From Pseudomonas sp. R76 (GTDB lineage: Bacteria > Pseudomonadota > Gammaproteobacteria > Pseudomonadales > Pseudomonadaceae), in NCBI RefSeq assembly GCF_009834565.1, contig NZ_CP019428.1:2976001-3040000 (forward strand): a DNA stretch of 64,000 nt. The letters run 5' to 3'. A program made the translations under genes and the position numbers. Shown here piece after piece: positions 44,724-52,400 of this stretch (position 1 is the stretch's first letter; each line of letters starts with the position of its first letter). The notes under the pieces are model-generated. The model did not search any database. It was not told the DNA's origin and saw only the letters and a program-made list of their open reading frames with translations.

Positions 44724-45425
44724 TCAACTGCCCAGATGGTCGTCCGGGATGTTCAAGCGAATGCCCATGCGCAGGCCTTCCTGGAGGATGTGCCGACGCA
44801 TTTCGGCGCTGGCCAGGGCGCTGTTTTTGTTGCGGATAGCGCGCACCACGGCTTCGTTTTCCTGCAGACGTTCGGCCAGGTGTTCGGGCGAGTTGCGCAG
44901 CACCTGGGCGCTTTGCTTGAGCGCATTGCTGGTCTGTTGCACCACGTTCTGGAAGATCGGGTTGGAGGTCAGCGCAAACAGCTCTTCATGGAAGCCGATG
45001 TAGGCATTCATGCCCGCTTCGGCATCGCCGGCGTCAAGGGCTTCGCGCATGTCCATCAAGGTGAGGCGCAATTGGCCGACTTCCTTGCTGCTGATGGATT
45101 GAGCGACCAGGCCGACGATAAACGGCTCGAGGGTGTAGCGCAGTTGCAGGATGTCTTCGAGGCTGGCGTCGGCCACCGCGTCGCTGGCCTGCGGTTCGCT
45201 GACGCTGGTTTCCAGCACCACCACGCCTTTGCCGGGCATCGAGCGCACCAGGCCGAGGGTTTCCAGCACGATCACCGCTTCGCGCAGGCTGGGGCGGCTG
45301 ATGCCCATCTGTTCGGCCAGTTCACGCTGGCCGGGCAGCATTTCGCCACGCCGCCACTGGCCACGCGCGAGGGCGGCGCGCAGTTTTTCTACGACTGAAT
45401 TGACGACGGTTGAGGTGCTGATCAC
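44724..45425 (-). CDS. GntR-family (FadR/FCD) transcriptional regulator
   Basis: A 233-residue regulator starting at GTG 45425 with an AAGGAG site nine bases upstream. The winged helix contains QRELAEQMGISRPSLREAVI, diagnostic of the FadR/PdhR/LldR group; the C-terminal FCD domain has LRYTLEPFIVGLVAQ and YIGFHEELFALTSNPIF. Family members bind TGGT-N1-3-ACCA-like sites and respond to lactate, pyruvate or related acids. Sites of that type occur upstream of the symporter gene (46958-47062), so it may control the symporter. Having two GntR genes in a row is unusual. Confidence 0.92.
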   Translation of the reverse strand: MISTSTVVNSVVEKLRAALARGQWRRGEMLPGQRELAEQMGISRPSLREAVIVLETLGLVRSMPGKGVVVLETSVSEPQASDAVADASLEDILQLRYTLEPFIVGLVAQSISSKEVGQLRLTLMDMREALDAGDAEAGMNAYIGFHEELFALTSNPIFQNVVQQTSNALKQSAQVLRNSPEHLAERLQENEAVVRAIRNKNSALASAEMRRHILQEGLRMGIRLNIPDDHLGS

Positions 45426-45479
45426 GTCGATGGCTCCTTGATGTTGCAAATACGATCGCCACGCTGGCGACGCTCAAAA

Positions 45480-45569
45480 TGTGGGAGCGGGCTTGCTCGC
45501 GAATGCGGTGTGTCAGTCACCCAGTGCATCAGCTGAAAGACCGCCTTCGCGAGCAAGCCCGCTCCCACA
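45480..45569. repeat. REPIN-like pair, family C
   Basis: TGTGGGAGCGGGCTTGCTCG faces CGAGCAAGCCCGCTCCCACA. It lies between the symporter gene and the downstream GntR gene. Confidence 0.87.
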
Positions 45570-45596
45570 GTTGATCTGTGTCGCTCATAGAATGGG

Positions 45597-46907
45597 TCAG
45601 AACTCCTGATGCGCCGGCAGCACCGGCTTCTTGGCCTGGAACGCATAGCCTTGCTGGCCGTCGAGCACCTTGTTGGCGCGCTGGATGTCGATGTCTTTTT
45701 CCCAGCGGGCAATGGCCACGGTGGCCACACAGTTGCCGATCAGGTTGGTCAATGCGCGGCCAATGCCCATGAACCAGTCCACGGCCAATACCAGCACCAG
45801 GCCCACCACCGGAATCGCCGGGATGGCGGTGAGTGTCGCCGCCAGGATCACCAGCGCCGAGCCTGGAATCCCATGGGCGCCCTTGGAGGTTATCAGCGAC
45901 ACCAGCAGAATCGTCAGCAAGTCGGTCATCGACAGTGGCGTGCCGGTGGCGTTGGCGATAAACACGATGGCCAGGGTCAGGTAGATCGAGAAACCGTCGA
46001 GGTTGAACGAGTAGCCCGTCGGAATCACCAGGCCAACCGTCGAACTGCCGATGCCCAAGTGCTCGAGTTTACGCATGATCTGCGGCAGCACCGCGTCGGA
46101 CGAAGCGGTACCCATCACGATCAACAGCTCTTCGCGCAGGTACTTGAGCAGCGGCAGCATGCGCAGGCCGGACAGGCGCATCACCAGGCCGAGCACCAGC
46201 CCGACAAAGGCAAAGCAGGTCAGGTAGAACAAACCCACCAGGCTGCCCAGGTGTTGCAGCGAATCCAGGCCGTAGGTGCTGGTGGTGAAGGCGATGGCGC
46301 CGAACACACCGATGGGCGCCAGGCGCACGATCATGCCCATGATGCGGAAGATCACGTGGCTCAGCTCGTTGATCAACCGCGAGATGCCCGAAGCGGCTTC
46401 GCCCACCAGGTTCAGCGCGCTGCCGAACAGCACCGAGAACAGCAGCACTTGCAGCACGTTGTTGTCGGCGAAGGCGCCGATCACCGAGTTGGGGATCAGG
46501 TCCATCAGGAACTGGCTGGTGCCGCGAATGTGCTGGCCCTTGTCGGCCAACTCATTGAGGCCGGCCGAAGACAACTGCTCCAGGTGGATATTGGCCCCGG
46601 TGCCGATGCCGGTGCTGAACGCCATGATCAGGCCGATCACCAGGGCGACGGTGGTCAGCACTTCAAAGTAGATCACTGACTTGAGGCCGATGCGCCCGAC
46701 TTTCTTCAAGTCACCGGCGCCGGAAATACCGCTGACCACCACGCAGAACACGATCAGGCCAATCAGCATTTTGATCAGCTTGATGAAGCCGTCACCCAGG
46801 GGTTTGAGTTGCGAGGAGAATTCGGGAAGGGCCAGGCCGCAGATGATGCCGAGCATCAGGCCAATCACGACTTGCAGGAAAATCGAACGCGAGCACCATC
46901 TGAGCAT
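45597..46907 (-). CDS. Dicarboxylate/amino acid:cation symporter (DctA/GltP family)
   Basis: A 436-residue inner-membrane symporter of the DAACS family with about eight helices and two re-entrant loops. Marker segments are ELLIVMGTASSDAVLP (serine-rich loop), GYSFNLDGFSIYLTLA and ITSKGAHGIPGSALVILAA. The pattern is close to DctA, so C4-dicarboxylates such as succinate, fumarate or malate are likely, with a sodium or proton. Two GntR regulators follow on the same strand after a REPIN-like repeat. There is no DctBD two-component system here, so control differs from the main DctA. Confidence 0.9.
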   Translation of the reverse strand: MLRWCSRSIFLQVVIGLMLGIICGLALPEFSSQLKPLGDGFIKLIKMLIGLIVFCVVVSGISGAGDLKKVGRIGLKSVIYFEVLTTVALVIGLIMAFSTGIGTGANIHLEQLSSAGLNELADKGQHIRGTSQFLMDLIPNSVIGAFADNNVLQVLLFSVLFGSALNLVGEAASGISRLINELSHVIFRIMGMIVRLAPIGVFGAIAFTTSTYGLDSLQHLGSLVGLFYLTCFAFVGLVLGLVMRLSGLRMLPLLKYLREELLIVMGTASSDAVLPQIMRKLEHLGIGSSTVGLVIPTGYSFNLDGFSIYLTLAIVFIANATGTPLSMTDLLTILLVSLITSKGAHGIPGSALVILAATLTAIPAIPVVGLVLVLAVDWFMGIGRALTNLIGNCVATVAIARWEKDIDIQRANKVLDGQQGYAFQAKKPVLPAHQEF

Positions 46908-46957
46908 GGGAGGGATCTCTATTCGGTGCCCTGGTGGTTCCAGGGCTTAATTGTTGT

Positions 46958-47062
46958 GGTCTTACCGGTAAGTCCAGTGCGCGGCCAGTCTACGCCGGGT
47001 TTTTTTGAAACCACAAGTAAATATTCGACGGTTGACAGGTCCCGGTCTGACCAGTTGGTCGG
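46958..47062. promoter_or_regulatory. Palindromic operator candidates between symporter and tag genes
   Basis: 46958-46975 is an 18-base near-perfect dyad around CTTACCGGTAAG. At 47036-47062 overlapping half-sites CAGGTCCCGGTCTGACCAG and GACCAGTTGGTC occur; read on the minus strand, CTGGTCAGACC resembles FadR/PdhR-type operators. They sit about 50-150 bases upstream of the symporter start. Confidence 0.5.
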
Positions 47063-47139
47063 CAAGCGTGATGCTTGAGCGGTTGGCGGGCTGGAAAAAA
47101 ATTCGCTTATCATCCGCGCCTTGATACGTGAGGTGACGG

Positions 47140-47769
47140 ATGGACAAACCAGGGCTGACCACGGACGAAACAGGGCTGACCCACTGCACCTGGCGCACAG
47201 CGGCGGCGGAGTACCCGCGTTACCACGACCACGAATGGGGCGTGCCGGTAGCCGATGATATCCAGCTGTACGAGAAGATTTGCCTGGAGGGGTTTCAGGC
47301 GGGCTTGGCGTGGATCACCATCCTGCGCAAGCGCGAGCAGTTTCGGGCGGCGTTCGAAGGCTTTGATTTTCGCCGCGTGGCGCAGTACGGCGAGGCCGAC
47401 ATTGAGCGCCTGATGAATGACCCCGGTATTGTGCGTAACCGGGCGAAGATCGTGTCGACGATTAACAATGCCCGCAGGGCCTGTGAGCTGGTGGACGAAA
47501 CCGGCTCGCTGGCGCGTTGGCTATGGGCGTTTGAGCCCGCCGAGGAGGAGCGCCCGGCTGTGGTGGACTGGGCTTACTGGACCGGCAACCCGACCTCGCC
47601 GGCGTCGCTGCGTTTATCCAAAGCCTTGAAAAAACGCGGCTGGACCTTTGTCGGCCCGACCACGATGTATGCGTTGATGCAGGCGATGGGCATGGTTAAC
47701 GATCACCTGGAAGGCTGTGCTTGCCGGGCGCATATCGAAGACCTGCGTCGCCAGTTCAAACGGCCCTGA
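47140..47769 (+). CDS. tag: DNA-3-methyladenine glycosylase I
   Basis: A 209-residue base-excision repair enzyme that removes 3-methyladenine. Key segments: HCTWRTAAAEYPRYHDHEWG at the N-terminus with the first zinc ligands, the catalytic Glu in LYEKICLEGFQAGLAWITIL, and the C-terminal zinc site GCACRAH. These positions match Tag of Escherichia coli. The N-terminal 12 residues are longer than usual. The GAGGTGACGG sequence before the ATG is a good ribosome site. Confidence 0.95.
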   Translation: MDKPGLTTDETGLTHCTWRTAAAEYPRYHDHEWGVPVADDIQLYEKICLEGFQAGLAWITILRKREQFRAAFEGFDFRRVAQYGEADIERLMNDPGIVRNRAKIVSTINNARRACELVDETGSLARWLWAFEPAEEERPAVVDWAYWTGNPTSPASLRLSKALKKRGWTFVGPTTMYALMQAMGMVNDHLEGCACRAHIEDLRRQFKRP

Positions 47770-47795
47770 ACCCCCGGGTCAAACACCTTTCAACC

Positions 47796-47884
47796 TGTGG
47801 GAGCTGGCTTGCCTGCGATGGCGGTGTGTCAGTGCCAGATAGTCTGGCTGACACTCCGCTATCGCAGGCAAGCCAGCTCCCACA
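47796..47884. repeat. REPIN-like pair, family B
   Basis: TGTGGGAGCTGGCTTGCCTG faces its complement ending CAGCTCCCACA. Convergent position between tag and the cupin gene. Confidence 0.87.
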
Positions 47885-47907
47885 ATTGAGTGTTGTGGTG
47901 TAGCGGG

Positions 47908-48309
47908 TTACTGCGCCAGCGGCGTCAGCACCTCAGCCTTGTCATCCAGCACCATCACCACCAGCAGCTTGGCCGGCTCTGTCTGGCTGGCATTGCTCGA
48001 TTCAAAGTGCCGCGAACCGGCCGGTTCATAGAACGATTCTCCGACCTTGTAGGTGATCGCTTTTTCATCATTGACCCGCGACGTAATTTCGCCCTCCAGC
48101 ACATACGCCACAGCCGTGCCGGTATGGCTGTGCGGCACGGTGGCCTGGCCCGGCGCGTAATCGACGGTGAGCATGATGGTTTTCTTGCCGGGCACGTTGG
48201 TCAAGGCGTGTTCTTGCAGCACCTTGATCGATTCCTGGTTGTACACCGGCTCGTGGGCGAAGGCGCTGAGGGAGGCGAGCATCAGGGTGGCAGCGAGCAG
48301 TCGTTTCAT
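47908..48309 (-). CDS. Exported cupin-domain protein
   Basis: A 133-residue periplasmic protein. Residues 1-18 are a signal peptide (LMLASLSAFA). A single cupin beta-barrel follows, with metal ligands in VPHSHTGTAVAYVLEGE (His-His-Glu type) and the second motif PAGSRHFESSNAS. Small exported cupins bind metal or small molecules; the function here is unknown. Monocistronic. Confidence 0.88.
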   Translation of the reverse strand: MKRLLAATLMLASLSAFAHEPVYNQESIKVLQEHALTNVPGKKTIMLTVDYAPGQATVPHSHTGTAVAYVLEGEITSRVNDEKAITYKVGESFYEPAGSRHFESSNASQTEPAKLLVVMVLDDKAEVLTPLAQ

Positions 48310-48393
48310 GATGAGGTTTCCGAGAAGTTCGAGACCTCTTCACCCTACGCCGCAGGCAGCCTGGGACCAATGACCAATCCTGCGGAAAACCCG

Positions 48394-49827
48394 CTAGCCA
48401 ATCTGCTGGAGAATATCGCGCACCCGGTCCAGGGCCGGGTCGATGTCCAGCAGCTCGATGGCGCCGAAGCCGATGATCAAGCCGTGCCGCACGGGCGTGT
48501 CATGGAAGAACACGTCCACCGGGTACAGCCCCACTTCAACCCGGCGCGCCAACTCCATCAGCAATGGGATGTTCACCGGCACCTTGCACAGTGCGGCCAT
48601 ATGAAACCCCGCTTCGGTGGGCACGGCGTCGAACCACGGCGACAGATCACCCGCCAGGCGTTGCAGGATGCGCTCGCGGCGCCCGGCGTACACCGTATGG
48701 CAGCGGCGAATATGCTTGAGCAGGTAGCCTTCGCTGATGAACTTGGCCAGCGCCCACTGCGGCAGTGTGGAACTGTGCTGGTCGGTCAGTTGCTTGGCCT
48801 TGATCACCGCCGGGTAAATCGCCGGTGGCAGCACCGCGTAGCCCAGGCGCAACTCCGGCAGCAGGGTTTTCGAGAAGGTCCCGACATAGGTGACCAGGCC
48901 ACGGCTGTCCATGCTTTGCAGTGAGTCGGTGGGGCGGCCTTCGTAGCGGAATTCGCTGTCGTAGTCGTCCTCGATAATGATTGCCCCCAGCTCGAACGCA
49001 CGTGCCAGCAAGGCTTCGCGGCGTGCCAGGCTCATGGGCATGCCGAGCGGGAACTGGTGGGACGGCGTCACGTAGATCAGCCGTGTGCCCTCCGGGATCC
49101 TGTCGACCTGAATGCCCTGCGCGTCGACCGGCACCCCGGCAACATGGGCGCCCATGGCCATGAACAACTGGCGCGCCGGGCTGTAGCCGGGGTCTTCCAT
49201 GGCCACGGTGATGCCCGGTTCCAGCACCACGCGGGCGATCAGGTCCAGCGCCTGTTGCGCGCCATTGGCGACCACGATGTCGTCGGCGCGGCATTTCACC
49301 CCACGGGAAAACGCGATGTGCCCGGCGATGGCCTCACGCAGCGCCGGCAGGCCTTCGGGCTGGCTGTAGAAGCCGCTGTCGCGGGCAATGCGGCGCAACG
49401 CATCCTGGGTGCAGCGCCGCCATTCATCTTGGGGGAATTGATTGCGCGTGGTGGCGCCGCCGATAAATTCATAACGCAATGTGCTGTCGCGCGTGGGGTG
49501 GCGCATGGGCGAGGGCAGCGCCGCCCATTTGCTCAGGTTGGCGGCGCAGGCCAGGTCGGCGGCGGTTTGGATGCGCTCGGTCTGCACCCCATGCGCATTG
49601 ACGAAAGTGCCACGGCCGGTCTTGCCCACCAGCAGGCCTTCGTAGGTCAGGGTGGCGTAGGTGTCGGACACGGTTTTGCGCGATACGCCGACCTGTTCGG
49701 CCAACAAGCGGCTGGGCGGCAGTTGCGCACCCGCCGCCAGGCGCCCGGACGCAATCGCCTCACGCAACTGGCGGTACAACTGTTCGGCCAGGTCCTTGCG
49801 GCCGTTGATCACCACGTGCAGTTCCAT
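48394..49827 (-). CDS. MocR-type (GntR-aminotransferase) PLP-dependent regulator
   Basis: A 477-residue fusion of an N-terminal GntR winged helix (about 10-75, LPPSRLLAEQVGVSRKTVSD) and an aminotransferase-I fold. The PLP lysine is in TYVGTFSKTLLPELRLGY; the aspartate region is DDYDSEFRYEGRPTDSL. MocR proteins sense PLP or amino-compound adducts, e.g. PdxR and GabR. Divergent from an AhpD-like gene with a 154-base gap, so this gene is a plausible target. Confidence 0.95.
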   Translation of the reverse strand: MELHVVINGRKDLAEQLYRQLREAIASGRLAAGAQLPPSRLLAEQVGVSRKTVSDTYATLTYEGLLVGKTGRGTFVNAHGVQTERIQTAADLACAANLSKWAALPSPMRHPTRDSTLRYEFIGGATTRNQFPQDEWRRCTQDALRRIARDSGFYSQPEGLPALREAIAGHIAFSRGVKCRADDIVVANGAQQALDLIARVVLEPGITVAMEDPGYSPARQLFMAMGAHVAGVPVDAQGIQVDRIPEGTRLIYVTPSHQFPLGMPMSLARREALLARAFELGAIIIEDDYDSEFRYEGRPTDSLQSMDSRGLVTYVGTFSKTLLPELRLGYAVLPPAIYPAVIKAKQLTDQHSSTLPQWALAKFISEGYLLKHIRRCHTVYAGRRERILQRLAGDLSPWFDAVPTEAGFHMAALCKVPVNIPLLMELARRVEVGLYPVDVFFHDTPVRHGLIIGFGAIELLDIDPALDRVRDILQQIG

Positions 49828-49981
49828 GTTTCATCCCAAGGCATTCGCTCTGCACCCAGACTACTCGCTGGCGCGGCGGGCTCAAAATGGTCTGCGCATA
49901 AATCGCCGGATTGGCTATAGGGCTTATGGGCAGCGGGCTCTACGCTTGCGCAGGATGACTTGCCCCGCCCGAGAGCCGCCC

Positions 49982-50425
49982 ATGGAACCCCGTCTGGATT
50001 ACTACACCGCCTCACCGCAAGCGCTGAAAGGCATGTTGATGCTGGAGGCGGCGACCTTCGACCTGTCCATCGAAAAACCGCTGTTGGAATTGATCAAGAT
50101 CCGCGTCTCGCAGATTAACCACTGCGGGTTTTGCACCGACATGCATTCAATGGCGGCGCGCCAGCGCGGCGAGAGCGAACGACGCTTGTTTGCCCTGTGT
50201 GTGTGGCGTGATTCGCCGTTTTTTACCGCGCGGGAGAGGGCCGCATTGGCCTGGAGCGAGTCGGTGGCAAGGCTGCCGACGTCCAGCGTCTCGGATGAAC
50301 TCTACGCGGCGACACGCGTGGAGTTCAGCGAGCAGGAAGTGGTCGACCTGACCATGGCGGTGTCCAGCATCAGTGGCTGGAACCGCCTGGCGGTGAGCTT
50401 TCGCCAGCAACCGCCGAATGCGTGA
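49982..50425 (+). CDS. Carboxymuconolactone decarboxylase / AhpD-like protein
   Basis: A 147-residue helical protein of the CMD family. It has the CxxC redox pair Cys48-Cys51 and His55 in HCGFCTDMHS, the AhpD-type active site for thiol-dependent peroxide reduction. The start ATG at 49982 gives the normal N-terminus (MEPRLDYYTASPQALKG); the longer frame upstream is divergent-promoter sequence. It ends exactly where the convergent SDR gene ends (stop codons abut). Control by the divergent MocR gene is likely by position. Confidence 0.92.
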   Translation: MEPRLDYYTASPQALKGMLMLEAATFDLSIEKPLLELIKIRVSQINHCGFCTDMHSMAARQRGESERRLFALCVWRDSPFFTARERAALAWSESVARLPTSSVSDELYAATRVEFSEQEVVDLTMAVSSISGWNRLAVSFRQQPPNA

Positions 50426-51193
50426 TCAGGACAGGAAGCCGCCGTCCACATTCAACGACACGCCGGTGGTGTAGCTGGAGGCGTCGCTGGCCAGGAACAG
50501 CACCGCGCCGGCCATTTCGCTCGGGTCGGCCACGCGCTTGAGCGGGATTTGCGCCAGGGCCATCTTCAGGATCGAGTCGTTCTTCACCAGCGCCGAGGCG
50601 AACTTGGTGTCGGTCAGGCCCGGCAGCAGGGCGTTGCAACGAATGCCGAACGCCGCGCATTCCTTGGCGAACACCTTGGTCATGTTGATCACGGCGGCTT
50701 TAGTCACCGAGTAGATGCCCTGGAACACGCCGGGGGAAATGCCGTTGATCGACGCCACGTTGATAATGCTGCCTCCGCCGTTCTCGCGCATCAGCTTGCC
50801 GGCTTCCACCGACATGAAGAAGTAGCCGCGAATATTCACGTCGACGGTCTTCTGGAAGGCGCCGAGGTCGGTGTCCAGCACGTTGCAGAACTGCGGGTTG
50901 GTCGCGGCGTTGTTGACCAGGATGTCCAGGCGCCCGAACTGTTCACGGATACCGGCAAACACCTGGGTGATCTGCTCCATCTCACCAATGTGGCAGGCCA
51001 CTGCCGTGGCTTTGCCGCCGTCGGCGATGATTGCGTCGGCGACGTGCTGGCAGCCTTCGAGCTTGCGGCTCGACACGATCACGTGCGCGCCTTGCTGGGC
51101 CAGCAACTTGGCGATGGCTTCACCGATACCGCGGCTGGCGCCGGAGACAAAAGCAATTTTGCCGTCGAGGTCGAACAGGTGGGTCTTGGACAT
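50426..51193 (-). CDS. Short-chain dehydrogenase/reductase
   Basis: A 255-residue classical SDR. Cofactor motif SGASRGIG at 17-24, NNAA near 94-97, and the catalytic triad Ser148, Tyr161 and Lys165 (YSVTKAA). Arg after the first strand (SSRK) suggests NADP(H). It starts nine bases after the phosphotransferase gene, so they form an operon. Similar pairs in bacteria and the human ACAD10/11 fusion act on hydroxylated acyl-CoA, which suggests a role in hydroxy-fatty-acid breakdown. That is inference. Confidence 0.92.
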   Translation of the reverse strand: MSKTHLFDLDGKIAFVSGASRGIGEAIAKLLAQQGAHVIVSSRKLEGCQHVADAIIADGGKATAVACHIGEMEQITQVFAGIREQFGRLDILVNNAATNPQFCNVLDTDLGAFQKTVDVNIRGYFFMSVEAGKLMRENGGGSIINVASINGISPGVFQGIYSVTKAAVINMTKVFAKECAAFGIRCNALLPGLTDTKFASALVKNDSILKMALAQIPLKRVADPSEMAGAVLFLASDASSYTTGVSLNVDGGFLS

Positions 51194-51202
51194 AACAACT
51201 CC

Positions 51203-52270
51203 TTAAAGGGTGGATTTGCCGATCACGTTCAGGCTCATCTGCTCCAGCAGCTTGTTCATCTGGATGAACTGCGCAAAGCGTTTGTCCTGGGTCTGGCCAT
51301 GGAAGAAGCGGTAGTAGATCTGCTGCACGATGCCGGCCAGACGGAACAGGCCGTAGGTGTAGTAGAAATCGAAATTGTCGATCTGGAGGCCCGAGCGTTC
51401 GGCGTAGTAATCGACGAACTGGCGGCGCGTGAGCATGCCGGGGGCATTGCTCGGCTGGCGGCGCATCAGTTGCACCGGCGCCGGGTCGGCGGCTTCGATC
51501 CAGTAGGCGAGGGTGTTGCCCAAATCCATCAGCGGGTCGCCCAGGGTGGTCAGCTCCCAATCCAGCACGCCGATGATCTGCATCGGGTTGTGGGGGTCGA
51601 GGATCACGTTGTCGAAGCGGTAGTCGTTGTGCACGATGCTGGAGGTCGGGTGGTCGGCCGGCATTTTGTCATTGAGCCAGGCGCGCACGGCCTCCCAGCT
51701 GGGGGCGTCGGGGGTCAGGGCTTTTTCGTAGCGGTCGCTCCAGCCACGAATCTGGCGCTCCACATAGCCTTCGGGTTTGCCCAGGTCGGCCAGGCCGCAC
51801 GCGGCGTAATCCACCTGGTGCAGCTCGACGAACTTGTCGATAAAGCTTTTGCACAGCGCCTCGGTCTTGGCCGCGTCCAGGCCCAGCTCGGGTGGCAGGT
51901 CGGAACGCAGGATGATGCCGTTGACCCGCTCCATCACATAGAATTCGGCGCCGATTACTGACTCGTCGGTGCAATGCACGTAGGCCTTGGGGCAATACGG
52001 AAAACCATCTTTGAGCTGGTTGAGAATGCGGTACTCACGGCCCATGTCATGGGCGGACTTGGCTTTGTGACCGAACGGCGGGCGGCGCAGTACGAACTCT
52101 TGGCCGGGGTATTCCAGCAGGTAAGTCAGGTTGGACGCGCCGCCGGGGAACTGGCTGATCTTGACCGTGCCGCTCAGGCCCGGAATATGGGCCTTGAGGT
52201 AGGGATCGATGAGGCCGGCATCAAGTTCTTCGCCTGGGCGAATCTGGGTCGATTGGTCGTTAAGCGCCAT
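51203..52270 (-). CDS. Phosphotransferase-family protein (APH/ACAD10-like kinase)
   Basis: A 355-residue kinase-like protein. It has a glycine-rich N-lobe (QFPGGASNLTYLLEYPGQEF), Brenner motif HNDYRFDN with His214, Asp216 and Asn221, and the metal Asp in GVLDWEL at 237. This is the APH-like family that includes the kinase domain of ACAD10/11 and LvaA, which phosphorylate 4-hydroxyacyl-CoA for catabolism. No aminoglycoside resistance context. Operon with the SDR gene; no acyl-CoA dehydrogenase is adjacent in the window. Confidence 0.9.
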   Translation of the reverse strand: MALNDQSTQIRPGEELDAGLIDPYLKAHIPGLSGTVKISQFPGGASNLTYLLEYPGQEFVLRRPPFGHKAKSAHDMGREYRILNQLKDGFPYCPKAYVHCTDESVIGAEFYVMERVNGIILRSDLPPELGLDAAKTEALCKSFIDKFVELHQVDYAACGLADLGKPEGYVERQIRGWSDRYEKALTPDAPSWEAVRAWLNDKMPADHPTSSIVHNDYRFDNVILDPHNPMQIIGVLDWELTTLGDPLMDLGNTLAYWIEAADPAPVQLMRRQPSNAPGMLTRRQFVDYYAERSGLQIDNFDFYYTYGLFRLAGIVQQIYYRFFHGQTQDKRFAQFIQMNKLLEQMSLNVIGKSTL

Positions 52271-52400
52271 GCTTATCCCTTCTGCTTATTCTAAAGGCCT
52301 TGGACTATTGGCTAATCTAATGCGCACCGCCGCCCAGCGACAAGGTCGGGGCGGCTTAATAGGTTAGCGTGTTGGCCGATGATCAGCGGGCATGATGTGC

